Shown: positions 40,408 to 54,813, counted from the stretch's first letter. The stretch is DNA of 64,000 bases from Gymnogyps californianus (GCF_018139145.2 NC_059476.1:14687001-14751000), one strand, 5' to 3'. Numbers and translations: made by a program. Notes: generated by a model not told the origin, from the sequence alone.

Positions 40408-43400
40408 CTGTAAATATTTATATAGAGAGCTTCAAAAAGCCATTATTATTTTCAGTTAGGGAGAGAACTTTGTCTCACCATCAAGATTTCTACAAGATTC
40501 AGTAATTTATCTTTATTCAGACCATTCTGTGAATAAAATGGTCGCTGTCCTACCAGATAGAAAGCAGATACTATTCTGCCTCCCCTTGTAAAGCAACCGA
40601 CTTGCCTCAGAAACAAGCAGCAGCAGTTATTAAATGCAAGAGAGTCGTCCCTTTCACCCCGCTGAACTCCATCCAGCCTCAACGTTTCCTAAAACTGAAA
40701 AAAAAAGATGACACTGCAAAATGTCTTACATAAATTTTGCTGTCCCAGGAGCCTCCACAGCCAATCCAAAGGGTCAAAGTACTTAAAAAAACCAGATTCT
40801 TATGGGATTTCCAGCTCCCACTTCCAGATCTCAGCAATTACACAGAAGGCAGCCAGTATCACCCTTGACAAGTCCCCACCACTGCAGCAATTAAACGTCC
40901 AAATTTGTTTGGGTGCCTGAGCCTCCTGCAGGAATCCTCCAATGTTTTCCAGTGAAGTCTGGGTAGGGAAAAGGTAGCCAGCAGCAACAGCATGAAAACA
41001 ACCATAATCTATTCAACTTCTATTAATTCCTTTTTTTTCTAAAAGAACATTTTCTAGCATTTTCCCACTAAATACTGGAGATTAAGTAAGCAAAACTTCT
41101 TGATGTCTGCATGAAGATATGTGGACAAGAGAGGAAACCCATGTGCATCCCCAAGTCTTGAAGCCACCAGCAAACCAGCGTCTTCAGCACCAACATTAAA
41201 CCTTGCTCAGTACTGGCTGGCCGGGGACTTTCAGTTCAGCATGGGCCACTCCAAGAAACATATAAGGTGGAACAAGGAATTTTTCCCTCAACACTTGGCA
41301 GAGCAGTATACTAGCTATCTAAACTTAGACAACAAATACAGAACAAATTAACTTCTCCCACTCCCCTGGAATCCCAGAGGTGCTTTTGGGAGGCCGCTGT
41401 GCTCCATGCTGCAACGCCGGGGCACGCGGGGATGCACACAGTGAGCAATGGGCAGAGGTGCTGCTGCCATGGGAGGCAGCTGGGTAAGCGCTCAAGTATG
41501 CAGATGCTTTTCTCCTCTGCATCCACGTTGACTTGGGGGTGGAAGCTCCAAAAGTGCATGCTTCCTGCTGATATTTTTGCTTCTCCCTGTTTCCATCGGG
41601 GCCAGGAATAACAGGAGAGCGGGCTCTCCTCCAGCCCCTCCTCTCCTGGTACTGGACGTGGCCAGCGGCATGAAGAGCGAGAGCTGAAGAACGCGCTTGA
41701 GTTACTGAAGCAAATGGGTTTTGGTGCCTCTGGATGTTCCAAGTTAAGCTCAGACCATGCTGCACTTAGCTTGCATGTTATCCAAACTAGTCCAGCAGGG
41801 TCTAATCCTGATGAATAGCTGGGTAGCTATTAAAATTGTTTTCCTTGAACAGCTAAATGGAAATGTGAGGGCTTGACGCTTGAGCTAGCATTTAAAATGG
41901 GCTCAGGTAATCAAAACACCAGATCGGAGAGCGCTAGGGGTTTTGGAGGAGCTGAGATTCAATTCAGCTTTGAACCTTTAGTTTATTATAGCAAACAATT
42001 CCCACTCCCAAGAAATGAAACTAGCCCCGGCTCCTTACAGAGACTGGCTGGACCTGATCACACAGGTTCACACTAGCTGCTTATACCTTTTTGGCCAGCA
42101 GTGCTTCTTGTGCAACCTAACACCATCTGTCTGTCATTCTGTCATGTCACTTTGGGATGCCACTTGGGAAGAAACACGTCACTGGTCATCTCTCGCTGAA
42201 GACATCTGAGATGCCAGCATCCGGGATCGCAGCCTTCTCTCTGTCTAGGCAGCAAACACCCAGTACAAATTTAGAGCAACAAACAGCATGAAGACAACTC
42301 CAGTATCTGCACATTATTTTCCTGCATACATGGCCAAGCTGCAAACCATTATCAGAGAACGCCTGGTAAATATGATATTCTGTGTAAGTGATATAGGTAG
42401 CTTTTAACTGTCATGCACAAGCAGTGCAGATACACAGCAGAGCGATGGATAAACAGGTTAAATGTATGAAATTTTTCTGCTGTGCTAACTTGGTCCAGGC
42501 CCTCTGGCATGGGTGATGGTGGGAAAGTCAGTGAAGAGCTGCTGACGAGGTGACAAGATGCTGATAAAGTAACTGGTGTAAGAGTCAGCATGCAGAAGGA
42601 GCCAGCTTGAGGACGGAAAGCCCATGGGTCCTGCATGCTGCTCTCGTTCCCATCCCCAATCACTCTGATACTGGCATATGTGAGGACAGGCCCATAAAGA
42701 CGGAGCCCCTGACCATATGAAGTGGGAGGATGAACGGAGGGAAGGTGGCCTCAGAGCAGCTCATTTCCTGAGCGTGGCAGAGCCGTGTGGCTCCCCAGGC
42801 AGAGCTGCTCCCTGAGCACCACCATGTTGGACCAGTAGGTGGGACAGGCAGCTCCAGCAAGCTGAGCGGGCAACAGAACCACATGCCTGTGCATGCTTCT
42901 GTCCAGAAACACCACCACCAGAAAAACCTGGCTTACTACATCCAAGCAGATGAATATTTCATGAAGAACAGAAACACAATTCGGGCATTTCAAGCAAGTA
43001 AACTGGACTGTATATTCATGTGCGCAGAGGCAGGCATGCTGCATGAAGAAAGCCATCAGATACTGAGCCTCACTGATCTGGTTTCCTGAGCAGGCTGAGA
43101 GCAAGCTATAAAGGACTCCTCTCCAAGCAACATCCCTACAAGGAAGCCTACATTAAAAACAGAAAAAGGGAGAAGAAACCATGTTCTGAACTCAGCCAAT
43201 GCTACGCATACTTCGCTAATTGCAGCTATTCTGAAAAACACTATCGTGGGCTCAACCTGGCCGCAGAGGCAGCAGATCAGCAGTGTTCCTTTGTGGCAGC
43301 CCTGGGTGGCTGCGGAGGGGACACGCATGTTAAATGCTGTCCAAACTGAACAAGGGGGAAGGCTTGCTTCCATAACCATAGCCACATAAAACAATTTGGT

Positions 43401-44149
43401 ACCAAGTCTGGCCCCTGCTAACAGTCTAACTTTCACGCTTCCTATAAAAACTAATAAAATAACAGCAATTTTCAATGCCCAGAACACATACATTTCAGAC
43501 AACCTGCTGTTGTGTGATACGAGGAGAGCAGCAGCACTGCAGGGGCTGGACAACAGGTAATCCAGGAGTTAACTGAGAGCAAAGGGATAAGAGCCCAAGG
43601 AAGAATGTCGATAACATTTGCATAGATCTGATATACCGAATAAGAGCTGTGACTCAGACTTCACCTAGGGACCAGAGATGATGCAAAGATGCGTTAAATG
43701 CTTCTCATTTCTCCTTATTTATCCTTTGCTGGCTGCATCAGGACAGTGCACACCAGCTAAGAGTGTTCTGTGTGCCCTGGGGAAGCAAAGCCCAAGCATT
43801 GTGTGGGGCTCCCCGGGATGCATTAGCAAATTTGGAGGCTACGTAGCATAGCCCATTAGGTTGCAGAGCATTGTGCAGAGGCCTTTGGTACCCAATGCCA
43901 GCTATGGGGATGGAGCTCCTCTCTTTCCAGGTTTGGGTGGTATGAGACACTCCATGCCTTTGGGAGAGCTCCCAAAAGTCACAGGGCCTCCCCCACGATA
44001 AGCCACAGGTCAGCTGTAGCAAGGCGAGGAGGGTTTTTTCAGCTCTCCCTGCTCTGATTACTCATGGATGAGCTGCAGGGGCAGCCCCACACCACAGCCC
44101 ATCACCCCTGCAGCCCCTTGAGGGACATGCTGAGTGTCTGCATCCAGCA

Positions 44150-44510
44150 CAGCAGCTCCTCGGGGGGCCGCGGAGCCATCCAGCTGCGCGGCACACGGCT
44201 TCGGCATGCCGTAGCTGGGGGGAAGCATACGGCGCAAGCCAATTGCGGAGCCTGACATTCAATGAGACTTGACAGGTCCCCACTGACGTCTGCATGCTGA
44301 GAGAGAGCCCGGGGCCCCCAAGCCGGCGACAGCCCCTCAACTCTGCCCAGCCTCAGCGCACCCAGGGCATGTGGGATTCAGCATTTGGATTATCTCACAG
44401 CAGGCTGGCAGGGACCCAACGGCGCAAGCATCATCCCGTCTGCAAGAGCGCAGGGCTGGCTTGCAATGCACTTTTACCCTTGGCGTGGGGGCGGGAGGGG
44501 GCAGGGACAT
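44150..44510. promoter_or_regulatory. CpG-rich, promoter-like patch inside the 42-kb intron
   Basis: A GC-rich stretch has roughly eleven CpGs packed into 44155-44255, against an otherwise CpG-poor intron. It carries a CCAAT motif (44239-44243), a near-consensus CRE TGACGTCT (44284-44291) and a GC box GGGGCGGGA (44487-44496). These are features of a CpG-island promoter or enhancer. No TSS, splice donor or coding exon can be tied to it from sequence alone, and individual motifs of this length occur by chance. Confidence 0.3.
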
Positions 44511-47500
44511 TCTTCACTTGTCACCCCGGGCTTAAGCTGTTTCTTTCTTTGCAATCACCTAAAGGTGAGGAGGAGTTGAAAAACATTACACTGACAGTGC
44601 TGTCGGAGCTGCGGATATAGGGCCTTCCGCTCCACGCCAAGCAAACCCTCTGGAATGATTTGGACACGATAGGTAAACAGTGTCGGGCTGCTTGCTCAGC
44701 GGGGAGACATTTGTATTTAGATGTTATAGATAAGTGGTGCATATTTGAGACATCTGAAAGTTATTATTCCAGGCAGTTTCTAAACAGAGAATCGCAGTTG
44801 CATAGTCCCTTAACTCCAAGCTGACAGGCAGGATAATGATTTAAATTATTGTTAAACATAGGCTCTGTTTTAAGTGGATGGAATTCAACATCATGGTAGG
44901 TTTGGGGGAATGGGGGTGTATTGCAAAACACATTTCCAATTGCTGGAGCTCTGATCCACGGGAGCTTCTCCGCCAACACCAAGCATCACTATTCACGCTA
45001 TGAAAATGGCAGCTGTAGAGATCCTCAAAAGGCAACATCACTCAGCTATCTTCTGGATCATTACCACTCCCTCTAATTGCAACAACTTTGATTAAGAGAA
45101 ATGCCTTTTTGAAAGCAAAACATAAAAAGTCTTCACAGACTGTAAAACAGAGTTCAGCAGTGAATCATAATTATTTTTTATAATGCTTTTGAATTACAAG
45201 TGATTTATGCTTCCTTGAGTTCAATAAGGTTATGTTTATTATGCTATCACTCTGTTTTTAACGAAGATTATACTGATTTGTTCTTCATTATAAGTCATTT
45301 GAAGCACAACTATTAGGTTGTATTAAATCAGAGTACTACATTTGCTTCATCTGTGAGGAGTTTGTTTTCCAATGTTTTAATGTACGGCTGGTACCCCTGC
45401 ACTCGGCTCCCCCCAGGCCCCCTCCACACTGCAGGCACGCTCAGCAGATACCACCATCAGAGAAGGCTTTTTGCTCCCGCCATAAGCTGCTTTCTGACAT
45501 GCCAAAGGTTAAGTGTGACAGCACACACTGGCTCCATACTGCAGCCTTTACGCAGGCTCCAGCAAAAATGAACCCGTCTCTTATGTGGAAAGGAGAAAGG
45601 GAAGGAAGAATTAATTTCTTGCTTATTCAGCATCTGATTGTCCCTCTGTGTCACGAGCGAGCTCCCAGGCAGTATCTCCAACACACAGCATCCTCATTTC
45701 CCAAATGGGTAATTCACAATAATGCAGGCGAGAGGATCTCATCTCTGCTCATAGCATGAAGATGCAATTGGGCCTAAAAAAAAAGCAATCGCACCTTGTC
45801 ACTTAAGGGAAATTACATGGCTGATTAATAATGGATGAGCCTCACAAAGGCCACCCATTCTGCTCAGTGTACTAGCATCTTATCCTAATTATCCTTACCA
45901 ATAATGCCTAGAATTCTTTGGAAATTTTAGGGGAAATTGAGTTCACTCACCTAAGCTTTAATAACGGTTGTGTCTAGCAGGGTAGGAGCACCACAGTGCA
46001 GCCTTTGGCATATGCAACACAATAGAAAATCGAATCATGAAACAGTAACTCATGTCTCTGCCAGAAACACACATGCAAGGCGCACAAATCAAACAAAGAC
46101 AAGGCACTTCTGTTGGACTGGTAGCTTGGCTTGCCCACTTTAGCATATGAGGAGTCCAATAACTCAGAGGAGTTGAAACCCACAGTTCCCTGTCAGGAAG
46201 AAAAGCGGTATCTCCATCCTGCAGAAAGCAGGCACTTGTGTGATTTGTCTCAGGAAGATGAGAAATCTGAGCCTGAATCGGGAGCTGAATCCTTTACCAC
46301 TAAAATTAAGGATGGCTTTTTGTCCCTTCCTCTTAACCATTACTTATTGATCTGATGTACTCACACCAGTGTGTAAAGGCTTTTCCCTGCAGGCAGTGCT
46401 TGGTTGCTTTTCCTGCACAATTAAATCCTAATAAATATTCTTCCCTCATAAAAATAATGGCCCAATCTCTGTCTAGGCATTTTTTTTCTCTTTTCATGTG
46501 AAAAAAAAATATTCCTAGAGCTTGGTAGGAAACAAACAAGCAAGCAAAAAACCCAACTGGGTATTAAAGCTACTACTGCCCTATTTGAAGAACCCAAGAG
46601 AACCACAAAAGGAAACTGCAGCAATCAATAGAAAACATGGAAACGGTTCCTTAGTCCTCAAGCTGGACATTGAATTTGTGCAGTGACAAACCCCCTGGGG
46701 CAGGCTCAGGGATCTCACCTGCCTCCTCTGACCTGCGAGCAGCAATGCCTGCTCCTTCCTGCAGCCCTTTCAGCTGCTGCTCAGCCGACAGCACATCCTT
46801 CAGAACAAGGAGAGGTACAATGGCGAGTGGAAGCAGGATTTCCTCCTGTATTTGCTTCCAGAGCCAGAGGCTCTGTGTAAGGAAAGGGAAGCCTCCTCAT
46901 GCCTCCAAACCGCTCCTGGCCACAGCACAGCCGAATGCAGAAGAACAGACTGATGGCACTCCACTCTTTCAATGGGCAGCCAACATGGTTCTGGCCTCCA
47001 GACATAAAATTTGAGAGAGAAACATGCATTGGAGAGAATAAATGAATGATAAGGGCCCCAATGAGAGTATTTCCCACTTATTTTTCACTCTGGTCTACTT
47101 TTAGTAACTCCAGATAAGCTACTCATTTAACCAGTTGAACCCAAAAGGATTCAAAACCTATCTATCCGAAACATTTCAGGACAGCCCATTTTGGCAGAAG
47201 ACCTCAGCACAATACAGCCAGTTTGAAAACCCGTTGTTACTGAATTCTTATGTCCTGGTACAAGCTGATAAAGCCACTGTGTTCCCTCCCCACCTGTGAA
47301 CCAAGATTTCTTAGTTTCCAGAGAAATAAATCCTGCTAGTTTCTGTAGTCATCTTTATGCTGTAAAGCTAGTGTGGACTCAACTACCTGATGATGGGAAA
47401 CTGCAACACTAGAACTGGTCTGGGATATTCTTTGGTACCACCTTTTCCACCTGTGGCATCAAATGCCAGAACAACAGACAGGTCTCCAGACAAAATCACT

Positions 47501-47789
47501 GCAGCCTCGACTGCTCGGCTCCACCGCAGTCAGAAAAAGGATATTAAATATGGAGACAGGGTTGCAATCAGCCTTTCTGAGGAAATAACAACCTGGGAAA
47601 TTCTGACTCATGCTGATTTGTGATCAAGGACTGTGACTGATATACCAAAAAAAGGAATTGAATCAGTTTTTCATGGCTGTGTCAGAATGAATTAATTCTA
47701 ATCATATAACTGGAAAAGATTTAACATCACAGAAGCATTTTTAGAATGACAGCAGGATATGGAGGCTGTGGTAAAGAAGAAAACATGAT

Positions 47790-47930
47790 TATTGGGCTGG
47801 AGAGACTGACAGTGAGGAAAGATTAAAAAAACTAAATATACCATAAAATAATAGCTTGGTCAAATAGCTGCCAATAGGAACATCCTGAGGAGGGGACAGC
47901 AGTTGTAAGCATCTAGGATTGCTGGCTCCG
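47790..47930 (+). mobile_element. Degenerate CR1-like internal fragment
   Basis: The stretch ATTGGGCTGGAGAGACTGAC, then GAGGAAAGATTAAAAAAACTAAATAT, then CAAATAGCTGCCAATAGGAA, then GAGGGGACAGCAGTTGT follows the order of blocks in older CR1 3' regions as I remember them (analysis of the gag-free 3' segment with AAGATTAAA, ACTAAATATG, and GCTGCCATAAGGA motifs). Divergence is high and no 3' tail is present. This is by eye and could be an unrelated repeat. Confidence 0.4.
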
Positions 47931-50900
47931 AATATGCCCTGGACAACACTTATGCCAGAATAACCAACAGTGACACATCTCCAGGAGTCATGGTGAAGTT
48001 ATCTTTAGGTCTATCCAGAACAGTTTGAGAAGCTCCTATCATTCACTGCTGGTTTTCACCCTTCTGCTAAAGCCAGGAAGAGATGGCTGCCTGGGTTTCT
48101 CCAGTGGCCGCCATTTACCCCTGTGCCTGTCTCAGAGAGAGGCTAAGATTTTTTTTCTCACTTTTGTGGTTGCCAGCAAAACTCTTAAAGTGAATCAAAT
48201 GTCAGCTGAGCTCACTCTGAATCTAGCTAAACCAAAGTCAGTCTATTTCAATTCTAAATGCTTGCTCATAGAAATTATTCAGGCTAGCATAACTAGTCCT
48301 TTTTAAAAGCCATGTTTGCAATTAATTTGCATTATTTTTCTACATTGTCCATTGTAACTAAACCCTCTGCAGGAAAATACTGCACTCAGTACATATTCTA
48401 AAGAGTTCGGGTTTTTTTCTCAGCCAAATAAGCTAGAGATGCTACTAAGTGGAAGATTAGACTCTAAAGTGCAACTCAATAGACAGGAGTTTATCTGGCA
48501 GCAAATTCCACAGACACAGACTGAGGAGTGTGAAATCCCCACCACAAAGCACTGACAAACAAAAGAGTATCTCCTCTCTCCTCACACAGCCTGCTCACCT
48601 TCATCCAAAACACCTCTTTGATAGATCTGTCAATGTTTGTTATTAGCAGAAGACTTCTACAATAAATTAACTATATGATGAAAAGAGCCATTGCACAAAG
48701 AGGAACAGGTGTTATCAAGAGCAGAACAAAAAGCCACCAATCTAATTTGGGACATAAGAAACACATCTGACTCAGATGTGTCGTTTTTCTCCTGTATCTT
48801 CGTGATCCCTTTGATAGAGAGAGTGTCAGTAGTATGTACTTGACCTGATAAAAGAGCTCACTTATCTTCAAGGAACATGCCAGGCATCCACAGTGACCCA
48901 TGCAAAACAGTTCACACACACCTAACACCCTGTGCTGTCCAGATAAAGGGGGAATAAAAAAAAAAGGAAACCAAAGCCTTTGGGTTATGAATTATCAACA
49001 CAAAGTCAAAATGAGCCAGTGATTTACAAGTGCAAATTCACCCTTACGTGAATGAAGAAACCAGGCAAGAAAGGGATGGTATCTTGGTCGCTGGGTTGTT
49101 CTTGCCTTCCCCATCAATATAACCTGATCTCTCTTTGCCAAACCTGTCCTTCTTCCATTGCTTTCAGACAGCAGTTCACCCTGTTTCCATGCTTTCGTCT
49201 CCCTGCTCCCCTCACGCTTCTGGACCCCTTCTTAAAACTTCCTGCACAGAAACTAGCCATGTTTTCCAAGAAAAGCAAGCATTGCTGGGAGGCAACCTCT
49301 CTACCTCCCCTCCAACTTCAGCAGTGCATTCCAGCCTCCCCTGCTCATGCTCATCTCTCTCCTCCTCCTTCTCCTAAAAGAGTCTTTGCTTCTCAGAAAA
49401 ACCATTAAGCACAGAGCCTAATCCCTGCATAACCATTGATTACTGAGTAACCACAGACCACTGGTTTTGACCCAGCAAGCCCTGCACAGAAGCCAGTTAC
49501 AAGCAGATGGCAAAGAAAAAGATCCAGCTAAGCACTTAAGCACATGGCTATCTTTAGGAATGTGAATTAACATACTTACTCAAGCATATACCTGATTTCT
49601 CGCATACCACATACAACTACATATGCATAAGAGGTGGGTAAGTAGTTAACCATCCTGTTGAACTCAGGCCCTGCAGCCTATGCAGTCTTCTTTTCTGAGC
49701 AACTGAGAACGGATAATCTGTCCAGTTGGAAACTACACACCTTTAAAACAGTATTTTACTTCCCACTTGAATTTTTCCTCCACCAGCTTTCATCCCTTAG
49801 CCTGCCAATGTAGAGCACCCTCTGCCTCAGCATTAGATCGTTAGTTTGACTCTTTGGAGCTTATCTGTTTTTTATGGAGCATTGGTCTTTTAGGTCTCAC
49901 ATCCAAAACTGAAGCACTAGAAATTATCATACAAATAGTCATAACAGTGATTATGGCCTAAGACCAAATTATTTATGTATTTCTCTTGAGTGAGCCAATT
50001 AGGCTGAGTTGAAATTGCCAGTCCCTGCAGCTCCGCAGTGAAATTCTCCATCAGTTCAGTTTTCTTTCCAACTGTTTCTAGCACTGACCTTCAGCATGAG
50101 ACCAATTTCCTTCCACCTGGGCAAGCAGCGTTACAGTCAAGATCTGCAGACTCTACCATGTGAGGAACGAAGCAATAAAAAAGTGTTTTGACAAATGCAG
50201 GCAACATCAAGGCTCACCTCAGACATGAGCATACTCCAGCGTATGGAGTCATTAAATCAGATCCAGCTAGAACGAACCAGGCCTAGAAACAGGGGCAGAA
50301 ACCAACAGGACCGGTGTTTTTGTCAAAAAGATCCTTTCACACAAGCCATGCTGGGATAACAGAGCTGTCTGCTGATGCCTGTAAAAGTCTCAGGAGAGTG
50401 ATCGCTGCTGCCTACAGACACCAAAGAGGGCAAAGAAAATCAACCAGGGAAACACCACTGCAGAATGAGGAGGAAATGCAAATGTCTATGGAAACACATT
50501 GAACAAATTGCCATCGATCTCCCTGTTCAAGTAAACACTTATATGGCTCTGAGGTGCTGGGGTCCTCCGGACTCAGGCGTGCAGAGAAAGAGGGAACACT
50601 CTGCATTAAAGATTTCGGAGGCTTCAGATCTTTCCGTGCAAGTGGTGCAGTATTTATTGGCATGGTACCAGCGCAGGAATAGGATTATTGGATTCTAAAG
50701 GCTTTTTCCCTGGAGTGGTCTTTATCCTCTTAAAAGAAGATAGAGCAATTAAACATTTTTTTTTTCCTGAAGAGAAGTAATTGTCCGTGAAGGGTCACAC
50801 CGGTGGCCAGATGCAGCACAAGAGATTTTCATCTCCTTAAGCACACCAGCCATAGCCAGTGGCACAAGATTTGATTCAGTGGCCAGCAATCTGATGTATT

Positions 50901-53900
50901 AATCTTTTATCCCTAGCTACAGACTAAAAATTTACCCATCCTAAATAAGTTTAATTTCAAAATCTAATAGGAGCAGATGGAATGGAAATTTCTTTTAAAA
51001 TATTTCTGTAAAGGCCTTTGACATCAAAATGATACTAAAGCATGAGAATCAAAACTTGTAAGTGGCTAGACATACTGTTCTAGCCTATATACATGGAAAT
51101 GCTTTTTATAAATTTCGCAAAGTTCTGCCAACAGTAACCTGCTATAATTCCCATGTTAATAGGAAGAAGCACTTACCTAGTGCATGTCAGTACAAGGGAC
51201 GATATGTTCACCAAATGCCACAACATAGGGGAAACATGTAATACTGTCAGAAGAACATATAAATGAAAATGTGATTAAGAGAGTGTGATAGAAGAATGCA
51301 AGATCCAGATTTTCCTAAATGCCTGAGCAGGAGAGAGGAGCCCAGTGTCTCACTGAGCACAGCACCTTGCAGGATCAGCTGCATCGTAAACAGAGCTGAT
51401 GTAAAGTCTGCATCAAAATTGGGAGTTGATTCAACACAGATAGTATGTCTTGGAGAACAGAAGTAGTAGCTCAGCATAACTAAAGATGAAAGGCAGGAGA
51501 AAATAACACCTGCACTTGCAGAAAGTTTTTCCGAGGACCTAGAGATGTTGGTCGTTGTCAGAGATAAGACACTGGATTCAGTGGAGCTTCAGTGACCCAG
51601 TGTGCGTGTCCCAAGCTAAGGCCAGGACTAGGGACAAGACTGCAGCAAGCTGAGGACAAAAGAAGAGTGGTGCAAGACCAAGGGCCCACTCAGCCTCAGG
51701 CTCTGCCTCCAGCACGGGGTGAAGCAGATTTGCAGGGAAGAGCACACACACACGTGGGGCAGCACAGGGATCCCTCCTCCATGCACGCTCCCATTCTCCC
51801 CAAACCCTTCCCCAGAGCACCAGCGATGCCTTTGCATTTGCCTGCCCTGGAAGCACCACTGAAAATTTTACTTTTTAAGAAATTCTTTCATTTGATTCAA
51901 TATATCCTCTATCTGGACAACCCCAAAGTTGCACTGTATTGTTTGTACAGACACACAGTCATATGAATTGCATTTCGTACACATCAGAAAAGTCACGTAC
52001 AGCTGATGAGCAAAGAGGCTCTTTCTGCCTATGAAATCCCAACTAATTAATATCTTTGGCATAAATGAACCAATGGGTCATTCTAGCCCATGCATTAGCA
52101 TCGTGATTTCGTGTGAAACTTGGTGTCTAAGGCCAGTTACTGGTAGCAGGTATCAGGCACACTTTTATGCATCACACATGGACAATAACTTTGTGATGCA
52201 AGAATGCACCATAATTTAGCAACAGTTATATTGATAGCACCGTTTGGTGAGAGTTTAACACTGTGGCAGGTGGCACTGCATACTTGACTGGGCTGGGCAT
52301 TGCTGCACCAGTCCATCAGTGCTGGGAGAGCAGCTTTCAGTGAGTGCAGACCTGAGTCACTAATGAAAGATCATCTGAGTCTGCACAGGCAGATGATACC
52401 ACCTGCATTTTTACCATCTTTCAGCCACTTGTGAATAGCTACAGTTACAAAGACCCCAAGAGGCTCATTTCTGCTGGCTTGGACAAGGGTACATGGAAGG
52501 AGAGGTCCTGGCTTGAATCAGCACAGGTTCCCTGAGGCAAAATGTTTCGTTTTCTTCAGGACAAGCCAGGCAAAGTCTGGAGGAGCTTCTGCTGCTCAGT
52601 GTTTGGCCAAAGAGAAGTGATAAATGAGAAAAAACCCGGGGCTAGATTCTGCTCACAGTGTAAAACCAGAGCGACTCCACAGGTGGCTGCAAATTTAGGC
52701 TGGTAAAACTGAGAGTAGAGTTGGGCTATAGGTAAGGATTTCCAGACTGAGCCCAAAAACAACAGTTCTGCTTATACACCTTGGAAAAAAAAATGGAGAC
52801 TTTGGAGTACAAAGCAATCTCATTTTTAGCTCTGTTGCTGATACAGATGGAAAAGCCAATTTAATTTTATTAAAGGTGTCAAACTTTTTCAATAACCCAG
52901 ACACCTACAGGGATAACAAAATCATATCCTCTGCACGGTAAATTGCATATTCAGCAGCTGTGATGCCAATTAGATGTTGAAATGACAAAGTGCTATCTCA
53001 TGCCAGCAGAGACATACTGTACAGAGCTGGTGTTTAGTTTTATCATATAAGCAACGTTTAGCTGTCATCTGTCATACAGGCTTAGGGGAAAGAGCCTCCA
53101 CAGCTGGAACAGCTGGAATCGCAAGATTAGGACAATAAATCGTTAAACTTTTATCAGATCATCTACTCAATTCACATCTAGAACTTACCTCCAGCTCCAA
53201 CTGTCTTACACCAGAGTAAATGCACTCTTTCTGTCAAGCTATACCTTTATGAATGAAGAGGAATTAGCTTTCAGCATTACAGCCCAAGGTTTGTACAGTT
53301 TAAACTATTTTGCTGAATATTTTGGAGAAAGGTATTAAGAAAGCTGCAAAGATTAATTCTCTGTACCAACATATTCTCTCCACGTTTCTTTTTAAAGACA
53401 CTTATTTCTTACAGAATTACAATAGGAACCACATTAGACAAACTAAAGAAAATACAATTATATGCAGCATTAACTATCAGTTAAGAGAATGTATTTTTTT
53501 AAAAAACAGCATAGATATCTTATCCTAATGGTTTAAATCAAAATGCCAAGATCTTTGCTAACATAAGGAACTCTCTGAAATGTTTCTCAAAAGAATACAC
53601 TGCTCCATTAGTGGTGTGTATTATTCTTTAAGGCCCTGTCTATACTAGAAACTTCTGTAACTAACTATAGCTGTGTAATAAATTCAGTATATATTCAATT
53701 ATTCCAGTAGTTTATACCTTTAGTAGAAGTAAAAGAAGGTCAAAGCCCTTTTAATTGGCATCACTGTTTCCAGACTACAGGTTCCACACTTCTGCTAAAA
53801 AATAACAACACTTAGCAAAGCAAAGGCAAGATAAACTTCTTAGCGTAAACCAGCAACATCTACCTCCTTAAAGCAACAGCCAAATCAATCATCACAACAG

Positions 53901-54614
53901 ATATTTAATGCGAAGACATCACTTTTTTTAACACAGGGCCCTACCTTTGCAGTGTCAGCTTCTGAACTACAGTGTACACATACCCATAATGTAAACACCA
54001 CTTAATATTGTCAGAGTTTTTGTATTTCCTTGGGCTTTTATGGGTAACATGGAAAATATTATTATACAGCCCTTCTTGCCTGTGTTAGGAACAATATTTC
54101 AGCTTACCAGAACTAAAGAAACTTTATAAATCACAGAATTTATTTTTCCACTGGTCATTCTGTCTTGTTACAGTCTTCATTTTTCTCAGTCTGGGCAATA
54201 ATAGCCAGACTAATCCCTCTTAAATTTATTCCTACCTAGGTTCACTTGCAGGCTCTCCTGATGCCAATGTGGATATTTTGTGGATATAATGTGCCCAATA
54301 GCACATTATGTGCCAGATTTTGTCCTTTGTGTTCACCTGTAGCCATGCCTTAGCTCCACGAGCAGTCCTGCTAAGGCAAGAGTGGTTCAGGTGAAAGCAA
54401 CAGGTACACCAACGAGCAACACTGATAAAATATATGTAATGCACACAGCCTCTGTGCAATTGCGTAATTCAACACCTCATCGAGACCCGGTGAAGCCTGA
54501 AATGCTGATACCTCAGAGACCTTATTTTACTTGGCATCTGGCTGTTCTGACTTACTTGGTATTTGCCATTCAACCGCACAGCCTGAACCCCGCAGCGCTG
54601 CCTGCGCAGGCAGC

Positions 54615-54647
54615 GGGAGGGCAGGGCAGGGCAGGGCAGGGTCGGGG
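54615..54647 (+). repeat. (GGGCA)n tract, predicted G-quadruplex
   Basis: Seven runs of three or four G separated by loops of one or two bases (A, CA, CA, CA, CA, TC). It is directly preceded by a 12-bp perfect palindrome GCCTGCGCAGGC at 54600-54611. The G-rich strand is the template strand for NEURL1 transcription. Confidence 0.8.
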
Positions 54648-54813
54648 AGATGCTGCCTTCCCCCGCGGGCCAGCCCAGGCTCATGGGCATAAATTCTCTG
54701 CTGTTTACAACCAAATGCAAAGAGAAGAAAAAAAAGCCACTGCGTTCACGTGGCCAAGATGAGCTCTGGCTTGCTTGAAAGTGCTGTGTCCGGCAGCCTT
54801 ATCATCATAAGCA

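Noticed and set aside
43056..43553. 165-codon minus-strand frame with hydrophobic stretches
   Set aside because: No recognisable family and no splice-compatible NEURL1 context. The hydrophobic segments come from T-rich codons, consistent with chance.
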